Position numbers and translations under genes: made by a program. The notes beneath the pieces were generated by a model. The model was not told the origin of the DNA. It ran no database searches and worked only from the letters and a program-made list of their open reading frames with translations. From assembly GCA_934474225.1 (NCBI GenBank), contig CAKSLU010000008.1:7909-71908 (forward strand): a stretch of DNA of 64,000 nucleotides, given 5' to 3'. Below are positions 25,997 to 34,679 of this stretch, in pieces. This DNA is from an uncultured Eubacteriales bacterium (GTDB taxonomy: Bacteria > Bacillota > Clostridia > Oscillospirales > CAG-272). Numbering within the stretch: the stretch's first letter is position 1; the number at the start of each line of letters is the position of its first letter.

Positions 25997-26200
25997 ATGA
26001 AGCAAATCACAATTCACAAGGCGCGGCACATCTGCTCAATGCCCGCCTGCGGCTGCACCGACACCTACCGGATCTCGGGCAGCCCGAACACGCTCGGCGG
26101 TTTCTATCTCTGCGGCGACTGCATCGCGACGCTTTCGCGCCTTGCCGGTGTGACGCCGCAGAAAAAGCCCCGCCGCACGGCAAAGGAGGCGGACGCATGA
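25997..26200 (+). CDS. Small Cys-rich (zinc-finger-like) phage protein
   Basis: A 67-residue protein with C-x5-C-x-C near residues 12-20 (ICSMPACGC) and a later CGDC, probably one small zinc site. The C-terminus is basic (PQKKPRRTAKEADA). It lies between the terminase and portal genes and ends overlapping the next ATG (ATGA). Such small proteins are common between packaging genes; function unknown. Confidence 0.65.
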   Translation: MKQITIHKARHICSMPACGCTDTYRISGSPNTLGGFYLCGDCIATLSRLAGVTPQKKPRRTAKEADA

Positions 26201-26421
26201 GCATCACCGCCGCCGCAGCGCTGCTTTTGCTGCTTGCCGCACTGCTTCTCGCACTGATGCTCGCCGCCGAGAAGGAGCGAAACGCGGCTTCACATGCGGC
26301 GGCACGGCGCGCGGGCACGGACGGGCAGGCGGCGGGCACGCACCGCACCCGCCACCTCTCGCCGCATCGCGCGGCAATCGAACGCCTGAAAGGAAAGGAG
26401 GCCGCCCGCGGGCGGCGATGA
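26197..26421 (+). CDS. Small single-pass membrane protein in the phage cassette
   Basis: A 74-residue protein with an N-terminal Ala/Leu membrane helix (residues 4-25) and a basic, His/Arg-rich tail. It overlaps the preceding gene by 4 bp and ends 3 bp before the portal ATG. Its 3' end carries AAAGGAGG and a GCCGCC/GGCGGC hairpin that seem to form the translation signal of the portal gene. Function unknown. Confidence 0.55.
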   Translation: MSITAAAALLLLLAALLLALMLAAEKERNAASHAAARRAGTDGQAAGTHRTRHLSPHRAAIERLKGKEAARGRR

Positions 26422-26424
26422 CCC
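26394..26424 (+). promoter_or_regulatory. Unusual ribosome binding site with a hairpin between SD and start
   Basis: AAAGGAGG at 26394-26401 is followed by GCCGCC-CGCG-GGCGGC (26401-26416) and the portal ATG at 26425. The linear SD-ATG distance is too long (23 nt); folding the hairpin would bring it to about 8 nt. Confidence 0.4.
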
Positions 26425-28308
26425 ATGAATCTCTTCAAATTCAAAGAAAAGACCAAGCCGCGCGGCGAATACAAGGAGGACCTCCTCGCCATGCTCGACG
26501 CGGAATGCCGCCGCCGGCACGACGAGCGCCGCCCGCTGGAACTGCGCTGGATGCTTGCCGCCGACTTCTTTGCGGGGCACCAGTACTGCGATGTCAACCC
26601 CTACAACACCGAGCTGGAGGACTACACGCCGCCGTTTGACTACATGGAGCGCGGCGTGTACAACCGCATCGCGCCGCTGGTGGAGACCCGCATCGCCAAC
26701 TTCAAGTCGCTCGACTTCTCGATGGAGGTGCACCCCGCGACCTGCGAGGTCTCGGACTACGAGAAGAGCCTCGTCGCCACGCGCCTGCTCTCGCAGACGC
26801 AGTACAAATGCGGCTTTGCCGCAAAGCTGGACAGCCTCATTCTGTGGAGCGAGCTGTGTGGCACGGCGTTTCTTCTCTCCTGGTGGGACAAAAACAAGGG
26901 CGACGCCGTCCGCATCGGCGACCGCTGCGTGCCGCTCGGCGACCTCGACTTCGGCGTGCTGACGCCGTATGAGGTGCTGCCCGAGAGCATCTACAAGGAG
27001 AACCTCGACGACCAGTGCTCGGTGATTCTCGAACAGGTGGTGCGCGTGGAGGAGGTGGACCGCCGCTTCGGCGTGCGGGTGAAGCCCTGCCGCGCCGAAA
27101 CGCTGGGCATCGCGCCCGCGGCGGGCGTCGGCGGTTTCGGCTATGTCGGCACCACGCTCGGCATGACGACCCGCACGGCGGAAAAATCCACCCTGCTGCG
27201 CACCTACCTCGAAAAGGCAAACGCGCGCTATCCCTCTGGGCGCATGATTATCGCCACGCCCGACCGCATCCTCTATTACGGCACACTGCCGACGGACGGC
27301 TATCCGCTTGCCGTGCTGCGCTGTAAGCGCATGCCAGGCATGTTCTTCGGCAAGTCGGTCATCGAGGACCTGATTCCGCTGCAGCGCGCCTACAACGGCG
27401 TGAAAAACAAGCTGCACGACTACATCCGCTCGCTTTCGCTGAATCCCCTGCTTGTCCCCGAGGGGTCTGTCAGCGACGTGGACGAACTCGCGCAAAACGG
27501 CGTTGCGCCCGGCGACATCGTCGAGTACGACCCGACGCGCGGCGAACCGAAGCCTCTCTCCGCACCGCAAATGCCCGACGGCATTTTCGAGGAGTGTGAC
27601 AATCTGGCGCGCGAGATGGAGTATGTGGCGGGGCTGTCCCACCTCGGCGCAACCGGCAACAACCAGTCCACGCTGACCAGCGCGACCGCCATTGAGCGCC
27701 TGCGCGAAATCGACGGCGTGCGCCTGGCGCTGACCGGCGACAACATCCGCGCGGCGATTCTCGCGGCGGCGAAAATCTGGCTGAAGCTCTACCGCGCGCA
27801 CGGCGGCGTGACGCACATCGAGCGCATGGTCGGCAGCTACGACACGGCGGCGACCTTCACCTGGTGCGCGGACGACCTCAATTCCTACGACGTGGTGTTC
27901 GAGAGCGAAAACGCGCTGCTGCACAGCGACGAAACGCAGCTTGCCGCCATCCGCACGGGCATCGAACTCGGGTTGTTTGCGGGCGAGGACGGCAAGATTC
28001 CGCGCAGTGTGCGCAAAAAGCTGCTCTGCCGCATGCACATCGGCGACTTTGTGCGCACGCTCTACGAGGACGAACTGCAGAACGCGGCGGCGCGGCGCGA
28101 AAATCTGCGCCTGATGCAGGGCGAGGACCTGCCCGTCGGCATCTGCGACGACCACGAGCTGCATCTGGCGGCGCACCGCCGCGCGGCGCTGGACTACGCC
28201 TACGAGACCCTGCGCCGAAAGTCCCCGGAAAAGGCAAAGGCGCTGGAAGCGCACATTGCGGCGCACACCGAAAAAATCAACGAAGCAAAGGAGAACAAAA
28301 ATGCCTAA
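26425..28308 (+). CDS. Phage portal protein
   Basis: A 627-residue portal (head-tail connector) protein through which DNA enters and leaves the capsid. The N-terminal part (RRRHDERRPLELRWMLAADFFAGHQY) and the core (YNRIAPLVETRIANFKSL, VIEDLIPLQRAYNGVKN) resemble portals of the P22-like/SPP1-like superfamily, with a C-terminal helical barrel rich in Glu/Arg. The length is in the range for short-tailed phages. The start is discussed under the ribosome-binding-site feature. The 3' end overlaps the scaffold gene by 8 bp. Confidence 0.85.
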   Translation: MNLFKFKEKTKPRGEYKEDLLAMLDAECRRRHDERRPLELRWMLAADFFAGHQYCDVNPYNTELEDYTPPFDYMERGVYNRIAPLVETRIANFKSLDFSMEVHPATCEVSDYEKSLVATRLLSQTQYKCGFAAKLDSLILWSELCGTAFLLSWWDKNKGDAVRIGDRCVPLGDLDFGVLTPYEVLPESIYKENLDDQCSVILEQVVRVEEVDRRFGVRVKPCRAETLGIAPAAGVGGFGYVGTTLGMTTRTAEKSTLLRTYLEKANARYPSGRMIIATPDRILYYGTLPTDGYPLAVLRCKRMPGMFFGKSVIEDLIPLQRAYNGVKNKLHDYIRSLSLNPLLVPEGSVSDVDELAQNGVAPGDIVEYDPTRGEPKPLSAPQMPDGIFEECDNLAREMEYVAGLSHLGATGNNQSTLTSATAIERLREIDGVRLALTGDNIRAAILAAAKIWLKLYRAHGGVTHIERMVGSYDTAATFTWCADDLNSYDVVFESENALLHSDETQLAAIRTGIELGLFAGEDGKIPRSVRKKLLCRMHIGDFVRTLYEDELQNAAARRENLRLMQGEDLPVGICDDHELHLAAHRRAALDYAYETLRRKSPEKAKALEAHIAAHTEKINEAKENKNA

Positions 28309-28876
28309 GTATCAGATTCCCACCCTGGATTTTGAGGCGGTGGCTGCCATGGACGACGACGCGCGCACGGCGGCGCTTGACGCCTACCGCGCCGAGGTCG
28401 CCGCGCTCGGCGACGCGCTTGCCGCCGACGAACAAAGCGGCGAGGCGCAGCAAAATGCGCTTGCCGCCGCCCGCTATGACGCGGCAAAGTATAAGATGGC
28501 AAGCGACAAGTCGCTGGTCGGCTTTGCCGACGCCATGGACGAGATTGAAGCCGTCCTTGCCGAGACCCCGGCGCTTTCGTCCCTGCCGGACGAGGAGCGC
28601 CTGCGCACCGCCTACTACATCGTGCGCGGCAAGCGCCCCGAACCCGCACCCGCGCCTACGCGCGAACCGAGCGCCGAGGAACTGTTTGCCGCGCTCGAAA
28701 AGAACCCGGCAGCCATGCGCCTCTGCGAGGCGCGGCTGCTGGAGCTGCTCGGCGCGGACAGCGCGCCCGCGCTCATGTCCACCGCGGGGAGCGCCTCCGC
28801 CCCCGCCACCGTCCGCGAAAAGCCGAAGACCATCGACGAGGCATCCGGCCTCGCCCGCGCCGCCTTCGGCATCTGA
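28301..28876 (+). CDS. Probable capsid scaffolding protein
   Basis: A 191-residue, mostly helical, acidic Ala/Glu-rich protein directly between portal and major capsid genes, the normal site of a scaffold. It has a coiled-coil-like first half (about residues 15-75), a Pro/Ala linker (PEPAPAPTREPS) and an Ala/Ser-rich tail. No protease motif is seen, so the capsid may assemble on a separate scaffold without HK97-type cleavage. Start at 28301 after AAAGGAG. Confidence 0.7.
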   Translation: MPKYQIPTLDFEAVAAMDDDARTAALDAYRAEVAALGDALAADEQSGEAQQNALAAARYDAAKYKMASDKSLVGFADAMDEIEAVLAETPALSSLPDEERLRTAYYIVRGKRPEPAPAPTREPSAEELFAALEKNPAAMRLCEARLLELLGADSAPALMSTAGSASAPATVREKPKTIDEASGLARAAFGI

Positions 28877-28914
28877 ACCAAAAACATTTCATAAACTGAA
28901 AGGAAACAAACAAA

Positions 28915-30159
28915 ATGGCACAGATTCTGACAAAACTCGAAGCAATCCTCAAGGACAAGTATCAGCCCGCCCTGACCAATCAGATCAACACCGAGCCCTC
29001 TCCCTTCCTCGAAAAGATTCGCAAGGTCAACCTGACAAACAACACCATTCGCTGCGCCGCGCCCATCGGCATCAACGGCGGTTTCGGCTTCGGCGCGGAG
29101 GGCGTCGGCACCCCGAAGGCGGGCGCACAGCGCTACGCGCAGTTTGAGATCGACGCGGTGGACATGTATGTCGACCTGCAGATTTCCAACAAGACCATCG
29201 CCCTGGCATCGAGCAATGCAGCCTCGATGATCAATGCCCTCGACAGCGAAATCAAGGGCTCCTACGCGGCGGCGAAGTGGAACATCAGCCGCGCCCTCTT
29301 CGGCGACGGCTCCGGCAAGCTGGCGACCGTCTCGGCGGCGACTGCCTCCGGCGCGAACACGGTGCTCACGCTGGACAGCGTGAAGTGCGTGGTCGAGGGA
29401 CTGCGCATCGACCTCTACGATGTCGCGGCAAACGGCACGGTGACCGCCGCCGCCACCGGCGCGGGCAAGCGCATCCTCTCGGTGGACCGCGCAAACAAGA
29501 CCATCACGGTGGAGGGCAGCGTCACGCTGACCGGCTCGACCGGCTTCATCACGGTGCAGGGCAGCTACAACCGCGAAATCACGGGCCTTGGCGCTATCTT
29601 CACGGGCGACAGCATCTACGGACTCTCGAAGAGCGCAAATCCGTGGCTGAATCCGACTGTGGTGGACGCCGGCCATGACCTCACCGACCTCGTGCTCTAC
29701 CGCGGCATCAAGGAAGCCAAGGACTACAAGGGCGCCGACATCGACCTCATCATGATGGGCGACGCGGCGTTCCTTGCCTACCAGGACTACATCCACACGA
29801 ACAACGTCACCGTGGCGGAAAAGCATCACTTCGTCGGCGGCGCAGTCGGCTACAAAGTGCTGGTCGGCTCGAACGAAGTCGTGATCGTCAACGAGCGCTT
29901 TGTGCCCGAGAATGAAGTCTGGGGCGTGGACACCTCGACCTTCTACCTCGAAGCAACGCCGTGGAGCTTCATGGAGAAGGACGGCGGCATCTTCGTGCCG
30001 ATGCCCGACACCTCCATCTTCCGCGCGCTGCTCGCCTCTTACGGCAACCTGATGTGCACCAACCCCGGCGGCACGCTGCGCATCACCAATGCAAACGCTG
30101 CCGAGAGCACGACCACATCCGGCGGAACCGGCTCGCAGACCGGCAAATCCGGCTCGTAA
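28915..30159 (+). CDS. Phage major capsid protein
   Basis: A 414-residue protein in the position of the major head protein, with an HK97-fold-like layout: N-terminal helix (AQILTKLEAILKDKYQPAL), E-loop region (RCAAPIGINGGFGFGAEG), the long spine region (YAAAKWNISRALFGDGSG) and an inserted Ig-like or accessory segment (about 135-215, Thr/Val/Gly-rich). It ends in a Ser/Gly/Thr tail. It has its own good AAAGGAAA ribosome binding site, and a strong hairpin follows the gene, both usual for a highly expressed capsid gene. Confidence 0.87.
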   Translation: MAQILTKLEAILKDKYQPALTNQINTEPSPFLEKIRKVNLTNNTIRCAAPIGINGGFGFGAEGVGTPKAGAQRYAQFEIDAVDMYVDLQISNKTIALASSNAASMINALDSEIKGSYAAAKWNISRALFGDGSGKLATVSAATASGANTVLTLDSVKCVVEGLRIDLYDVAANGTVTAAATGAGKRILSVDRANKTITVEGSVTLTGSTGFITVQGSYNREITGLGAIFTGDSIYGLSKSANPWLNPTVVDAGHDLTDLVLYRGIKEAKDYKGADIDLIMMGDAAFLAYQDYIHTNNVTVAEKHHFVGGAVGYKVLVGSNEVVIVNERFVPENEVWGVDTSTFYLEATPWSFMEKDGGIFVPMPDTSIFRALLASYGNLMCTNPGGTLRITNANAAESTTTSGGTGSQTGKSGS

Positions 30160-30188
30160 ACCGTAAAGCACTGCGGCAGATACCTGAC

Positions 30189-30221
30189 GCAAAAGGGGAT
30201 GGCGCTGCCATCCCCTTTTGC
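30189..30221 (+). terminator. Perfect hairpin after the capsid gene
   Basis: GCAAAAGGGGATGGC/GCCATCCCCTTTTGC with a 3-nt loop, in the 93-bp gap between capsid and connector genes. No T-run follows, so it may be an mRNA-stabilising or processing stem rather than a terminator. Confidence 0.55.
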
Positions 30222-30252
30222 GAAGCCGCACATCAACTGAAAGGAGACCTCT

Positions 30253-30591
30253 ATGTGTCTGAATAAACTTTACGCGGACCTCGTCGTCCTCACGGGCATC
30301 GAAATTCCGCTGCCGCGCTTTCTCGTCGCGGTGGACGCCGTCTGCCGCGGCTGGCTTGCCAAATACCCGCCAAAGCTGCTCGCGGCGGGCGAATATGCGC
30401 CGCCGACTTCGCTTGCCGACACCCTGCCGCTTGCAGACTGCCTGTACCCCGCCCTGCTTGACACGGCGGCAGGCAGGCTGACGGGCGATGCGGCGCTTGC
30501 CGCGCGCGGTGCAGCTGCGGCGGAGAGCGCCTATCTCTCGCTCTGGCGCGCGGCGGCGCGCGGCAAGCGGAAAAGGGGGGACAACTGGTGA
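30253..30591 (+). CDS. Putative head completion/connector protein 1
   Basis: A 112-residue protein just after the capsid gene, rich in Ala/Leu helices and ending in a basic tail (ARGKRKRGDNW). The position and helical nature fit a small head-tail adaptor, but no family signature is recognisable. Translation of the next gene starts inside its stop (GTGA overlap). Confidence 0.55.
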   Translation: MCLNKLYADLVVLTGIEIPLPRFLVAVDAVCRGWLAKYPPKLLAAGEYAPPTSLADTLPLADCLYPALLDTAAGRLTGDAALAARGAAAAESAYLSLWRAAARGKRKRGDNW

Positions 30592-31151
30592 GCACATCTG
30601 CATCTGCAAAAACCACCGTCGGCGCGCTGCTCCGTGAAGCGGACGCCGCCTTTGCCGACAGCTTCACCCTGCCGGACGGCTTCCTCACGGACGCCTACAA
30701 CCGCATTGCCGCCGACTATGCCCTGTCGCTCCCCACGGCGGACTGCAAAATGACCGCCGCGGCGCAAAACGGCAGCATCGGCACGGGGCTTGCTCCCGCG
30801 CAGTACCGCCGCGTGTTCTGCGGCGATACGGAATGCCTGCGCGGCACGGAAACGCTCTGCGCCCTGCTGCCGGACTTCCCCATCTACGCGCCGCATGACA
30901 ACGGCAATACGACGGTCACGACGGACGGCACATACACCGTCTACTACCGCAGCCTGCCCGACGCCGTCACGGCGGCAAACGCCGACACCGCGCTGCCCGT
31001 CGGCGGTGAGCGCGCGCTCCCTTATCTTCGCGCAAAGCTCTTCGCCGCCGTGTACCGCCACATCGGCGACCGCGACGCCGCCGACGCCTGCGAGGCGGAT
31101 GCCGCGCGGGCGCGTGCCGCCCTCGAAGCGGCGCACGAGGTGCGCACATGA
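30588..31151 (+). CDS. Putative head-tail adaptor protein 2
   Basis: A 187-residue protein starting with GTG at 30588 inside the previous gene's stop. It is mostly helical with Ala/Asp-rich N- and C-terminal parts and a central region (GDTECLRGTETLCALLPDFPIYAP). It overlaps the beta-propeller gene by 4 bp. By position between capsid and tail-hub protein it is likely a connector or adaptor; the family was not recognised. Confidence 0.6.
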   Translation: MSTSASAKTTVGALLREADAAFADSFTLPDGFLTDAYNRIAADYALSLPTADCKMTAAAQNGSIGTGLAPAQYRRVFCGDTECLRGTETLCALLPDFPIYAPHDNGNTTVTTDGTYTVYYRSLPDAVTAANADTALPVGGERALPYLRAKLFAAVYRHIGDRDAADACEADAARARAALEAAHEVRT

Positions 31152-33046
31152 CGAAACGGCTTGACATCACACGCTTTTCCGGACTGTCGCAGCATCGCTT
31201 TGCCACCGGGCAGCTGACCGATGCCGACAATGTGCGCCTGTATGCGGCGGACGCCCTCGCCTCGCTCGGCGCGGCGGCGGATTTCTACAACGCGCAGGCG
31301 GCGGAACTGCTTCCCCCCGGCGTTTACACCACCTGCTCCTACTTTGATGCCGACTACGAAACGCAGGTCACCAAGGACTGGGTATACGCGCACATCGCAC
31401 CGAAAAGCGTCCTCGACACCGAAGGCTTCAAGGGGGATCTGCGCTTCCTCGTCGCGCCGTCCGAGGAATACGGCAAGAATGCGGGCGGCTACCGCCATGT
31501 GGTCGCCGCCTTCTGCAACGGCGACGAGCTGTGCATCGTATACACCGCCGCCATGCACATCATTGACGAGCGCTATCAGACTGTGCTGGACGGCTACGAC
31601 GACGGCATGGTGGCGCAGACGGATTCAAAGGCAAACCACACGGACGGTACCGGCATCTGGGTGAACACGCTGACGCAGCTGCTGCTCGACCGCTATCTGC
31701 CGGACGGCAGCGTGCAGACGCAGCTGCTGCAGGCGGATCTGCATCCGCACGAGGCGCTGTCGGGTCAGAGTTTCCGGTACCGCACGCTGGTCGCGCCGAA
31801 GGGCGGCGCTTTCCACTACATCTCGGACACTTATGCGCCCGCCGTCGGCAGTTACAAGCCCTATCACGACACGCTCTACGAGACCCGCTATGAGACCCTG
31901 CAAACCGACTATCCGCTGTACACCAGGGGCTATTTCGAGCGGCTGCGCAAGGTGAGTTTCTGCCTGTATGCGGGCGCGACCGCGCCCTACGGCGTCTCCC
32001 GCCGCTTTCTGCTGCTGCCCGAAATGCTGGATCTGTACGAAAGCGGCGGCATCTACAAAGCAGAGGAGACGACGCAGCCCGGTGTCATCCTGAACGCGGG
32101 TGTACAGTTGTTCGACCGCTTGTACGGCATCAACGAGACGCAGATCCACGCCTCGAAAAACGGCACAGTCGACAGTTTCACCACGCCGACGGCGGCGGCT
32201 TCGTCCGATGCGGGGGCGGCGTGGTGCGACACCGTGAAAGGCGCGGACGAGGCGTTCACCGCCATCGCCGCCTTTGACGGCAAGGTCATCGCCTTCACAA
32301 CGCACTCGATGCTGACCGTCCGCGGGCAGGAACTGCCCTTTGAGCTTGCCTATATCGGCGCATACGGCTGCCTCTCGGCAGAGGCGCTGGCGGTGAGCGA
32401 AAAGTATCTCTACTTTGTGTCCGAACAGGGCGTGATGCGCTACGACGGCACGCATGTCGCGTCCATGGACGCGCCGCTTTCCCCCGGCTGCTATGACGGC
32501 GCTGCGCTGATGTGCACGGGGGATCTGCTGCTCTTGTCCGTGCCCGGGCAGGGCGGCATCTGGCTCTGCGACACGGCAGGCGGCGGCTGGAGCTTCCGCC
32601 GCACGGCGGCAGGCGTTTCCCTGCTCTTCCCCGGCGACAACCGGGAAAGCGCGCATTTCCGGGATGCGGCGCTGCTGCTGACCGAGGACGGCTGCCGCCC
32701 GGTCCACCTGTTCGGTGCGGACGGCAGTTTTTCCGCGGCGGTCGCCGTCGGCTTTACGGGCAGACGGCGGCTGCACAGCGTGACGGTCGTCGCCGCACTG
32801 GCGGCGGACGCCGTGCTCTCGGTCTGCGGTGCGGACGGCAGGGTGCTGCACAGCTTTACGGGGACGGACGGGCAGGTACACACCTACACCGCCGCGCTCC
32901 GACAGGTCTATCTTGACGGCGGCACGCTGCGTTTTGCGGGGAGCGGCAGCGTCCGCATCTTCGGCATCTCGCTCTGTACAAATGAAATCGAAAACCTGCG
33001 GCGGCGCATCGCCCCGCGGAAGAAAGAAGGAGGAAGTCAATCATGA
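31148..33046 (+). CDS. Phage DNA-stabilisation/tail-hub beta-propeller (P22 gp10-like)
   Basis: A 632-residue protein. The opening (FSGLSQHRFATGQLTDADNVRLY) and the later repeated strand pairs (FTAIAAFDGKVIAFTTHSM, GAYGCLSAEALAVSEKYLYF, EQGVMRYDGTHVA) are typical of the multi-bladed packaged-DNA stabilisation or tail-tubular proteins of short-tailed phages. In these phages it sits under the portal and receives the fibre. Its presence, with no tube or tape-measure gene, points to a podovirus-like particle. The last 130 residues form another beta domain. Confidence 0.7.
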   Translation: MTKRLDITRFSGLSQHRFATGQLTDADNVRLYAADALASLGAAADFYNAQAAELLPPGVYTTCSYFDADYETQVTKDWVYAHIAPKSVLDTEGFKGDLRFLVAPSEEYGKNAGGYRHVVAAFCNGDELCIVYTAAMHIIDERYQTVLDGYDDGMVAQTDSKANHTDGTGIWVNTLTQLLLDRYLPDGSVQTQLLQADLHPHEALSGQSFRYRTLVAPKGGAFHYISDTYAPAVGSYKPYHDTLYETRYETLQTDYPLYTRGYFERLRKVSFCLYAGATAPYGVSRRFLLLPEMLDLYESGGIYKAEETTQPGVILNAGVQLFDRLYGINETQIHASKNGTVDSFTTPTAAASSDAGAAWCDTVKGADEAFTAIAAFDGKVIAFTTHSMLTVRGQELPFELAYIGAYGCLSAEALAVSEKYLYFVSEQGVMRYDGTHVASMDAPLSPGCYDGAALMCTGDLLLLSVPGQGGIWLCDTAGGGWSFRRTAAGVSLLFPGDNRESAHFRDAALLLTEDGCRPVHLFGADGSFSAAVAVGFTGRRRLHSVTVVAALAADAVLSVCGADGRVLHSFTGTDGQVHTYTAALRQVYLDGGTLRFAGSGSVRIFGISLCTNEIENLRRRIAPRKKEGGSQS

Positions 33047-34158
33047 CCATTACAGCAGAAGTCAGGGGCTGCACCGTCACCCTGCGCCAACCGCCGCTGG
33101 CAAGCGGCACGCGGGGCGATGTGACGGTTGCCTTCCGCTTTGATGCGGCATGGGACGGTTATGCCCGCACGGCGGTCTTCCGCGCGCACGGCAAGACCGT
33201 GCTTGTGCTGCTGGAAAACGACTGCTGCGCGCTGCCGCCCGAGGCGGCGGCAGGCGGCGATGTACTACTCGGCGTCTTCGGCGTGCGCGGCGACGCAACG
33301 CTGACCACGCCGTTTGCCCGCCTTGCCGTGGCGGCGGGCGTGCCGACGGCGGGCGATGCTGCCGCCGCCGTGACACCCACGCTTGCCGCGCAGCTGCTCG
33401 CCGCCTATCGGCGGCTGACCGCCGCCACGGCAGAGGCTAAAGCGGGCGACACCGCCGCCGTGCGCGTGACCGAGGGGACGGACAGCCTGCACTTTGCGTT
33501 CACCCTGCCGAAGGGCGACAAGGGTGACAAAGGCGACACCGGTGGCAAGGGCGACAAAGGCGCGGACGGTTACACCCCGGTGCGCGGGACGGACTACTGG
33601 ACGGACGCGGACAAGGCGGCAATCTACGACGACATTGCGGCGCAGGTCGCGGATAAGGTAGACAAAGTTGACGGCAAGGGGCTGTCCGCGAACGACTATA
33701 CGGACGCCGACAAAGCCGCCGTCGCCGGGCTGCAGACGAATTTAACGCATATCGGCGACATCGAAATCACCGAGAGCGGCGCCACGATTGCGGTAAAAGA
33801 CAATCTTTCGCTGCGCACGGCGGTCGTGCTGCTCACCGTCCCGGACGGGATGAACGCTTTCAATACGGAATTCAAGTTTGACGACGGCAGCGCCGTTACG
33901 CGGTGGTGCAACAACCTGAATGCCGGGCGCATCACGGTCGAGGTGACAAACGGCATTCCATGGCTTGACTACAGCTTCATCAAGGGCGCCGACACCGCCA
34001 CGCAGACGCCGCTTAGCATACCGAACAGTGTTTTTCGCGCAGCTGCCGCAGGCACGGCGAAGAAAGTGACCAGGATACGCTTTATCAGCATGGGCAGCGC
34101 GAGCAGCGGCGGACTGCTTGCCGGAGCGAAATTTGAAATCTATGGGGTGACAGCATGA
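33043..34158 (+). CDS. Collagen-like phage fibre protein
   Basis: A 371-residue protein. The N-terminal beta domain (about 1-100, MTITAEVRGCTVTLRQPP) probably docks to the tail hub. A short collagen-like Gly-X-Y run (GDKGDKGDTGGKGDKG, about residues 160-177) and GYTPVRGTDYWTDADKAAI follow, the latter a frequent phage-fibre linker. A coiled-coil stretch and a C-terminal beta domain (about 230-371) that could bind a receptor complete it. It overlaps both neighbours by 4 bp. Confidence 0.75.
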   Translation: MTITAEVRGCTVTLRQPPLASGTRGDVTVAFRFDAAWDGYARTAVFRAHGKTVLVLLENDCCALPPEAAAGGDVLLGVFGVRGDATLTTPFARLAVAAGVPTAGDAAAAVTPTLAAQLLAAYRRLTAATAEAKAGDTAAVRVTEGTDSLHFAFTLPKGDKGDKGDTGGKGDKGADGYTPVRGTDYWTDADKAAIYDDIAAQVADKVDKVDGKGLSANDYTDADKAAVAGLQTNLTHIGDIEITESGATIAVKDNLSLRTAVVLLTVPDGMNAFNTEFKFDDGSAVTRWCNNLNAGRITVEVTNGIPWLDYSFIKGADTATQTPLSIPNSVFRAAAAGTAKKVTRIRFISMGSASSGGLLAGAKFEIYGVTA

Positions 34159-34334
34159 AAATCAATGAAAACGGCATTATGCGCGACATGACGGCGGCAG
34201 AGGTCGCGGCATACGAGGCCTATCTTGCCGCCGCGCCGCGCGAAACGCCGCCGGAGAGCGACACGCGCCTGGATGAGATCGAGGCGGCGCTGATGGAACT
34301 TGCGGCAATCGTAGGGGGTGACGGCAATGGCTAA
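34155..34334 (+). CDS. Small acidic phage protein
   Basis: A 59-residue acidic, helical protein (starts MKINENGIMRDMTAAE, ends VGGDGNG) with ATGA overlap to the fibre gene and an 8-bp overlap with the next ORF. The MTAAEVAAYEAY segment resembles short proteins that follow fibre or tail genes in Firmicutes phages. Function unknown. Confidence 0.6.
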   Translation: MKINENGIMRDMTAAEVAAYEAYLAAAPRETPPESDTRLDEIEAALMELAAIVGGDGNG

Positions 34335-34437
34335 GATTTATGCAAGATGGATTACAGACGGCAAAATGACGCTCGCCGATGTGCCCGTGCGCTGGCGGGA
34401 CGCCGTGGCGGCGCTGCTCGGAGGTGAGGGGGCGTGA
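34327..34437 (+). CDS. Tiny phage protein of the CD1375/XkdX-like type
   Basis: A 36-residue protein (starts MAKIYARWITDGKMTL, then ADVPVRWRDAVAALL). The pattern MAKIYA..I..GK.T..DVP...R..V..LL is that of CD1375-family peptides found just before holin/lysin genes in clostridial phages. It overlaps both neighbours, and the next gene starts on its stop codon. Confidence 0.65.
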   Translation: MAKIYARWITDGKMTLADVPVRWRDAVAALLGGEGA

Positions 34438-34679
34438 CCTTTGAAACCGTCGCCGGCATCCTGACCCTGCTCGGCGGGTTCATCTCGGTGGGCACGCTGG
34501 TGTGGAAGCTTTCCGCCGCCGTCAATAAACTGGAATGTACGGTGAGCGCGCTGCACGAGTGGGTGGAGAAGCAAGCCGACAAAAACCGCAATTTTTACGA
34601 GAAGCTGGAGAACCACGAAAAGCGGCTCTACCGGCTGGAAAGCAGAGGTACACAACATGACAATTCCTTTTACAACTGA
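34434..34679 (+). CDS. TM plus coiled-coil phage protein (holin/XhlA-like role)
   Basis: An 81-residue protein beginning with GTG at 34434. One N-terminal membrane helix (about residues 5-27) is followed by a charged coiled coil (LECTVSALHEWVEKQAD...ENHEKRLYRLE). Proteins of this layout accompany holins and lysins in Firmicutes phages. Its 3' end overlaps the endolysin gene by 23 bp, so it belongs to the lysis group. Confidence 0.65.
   Translation: MTFETVAGILTLLGGFISVGTLVWKLSAAVNKLECTVSALHEWVEKQADKNRNFYEKLENHEKRLYRLESRGTQHDNSFYN

Noticed and set aside
33520..33580. Gly-Asp-Lys run as a host collagen-like gene
   Set aside because: It lies inside an overlapping phage operon, directly after the hub gene; such runs are common phage-fibre linkers.
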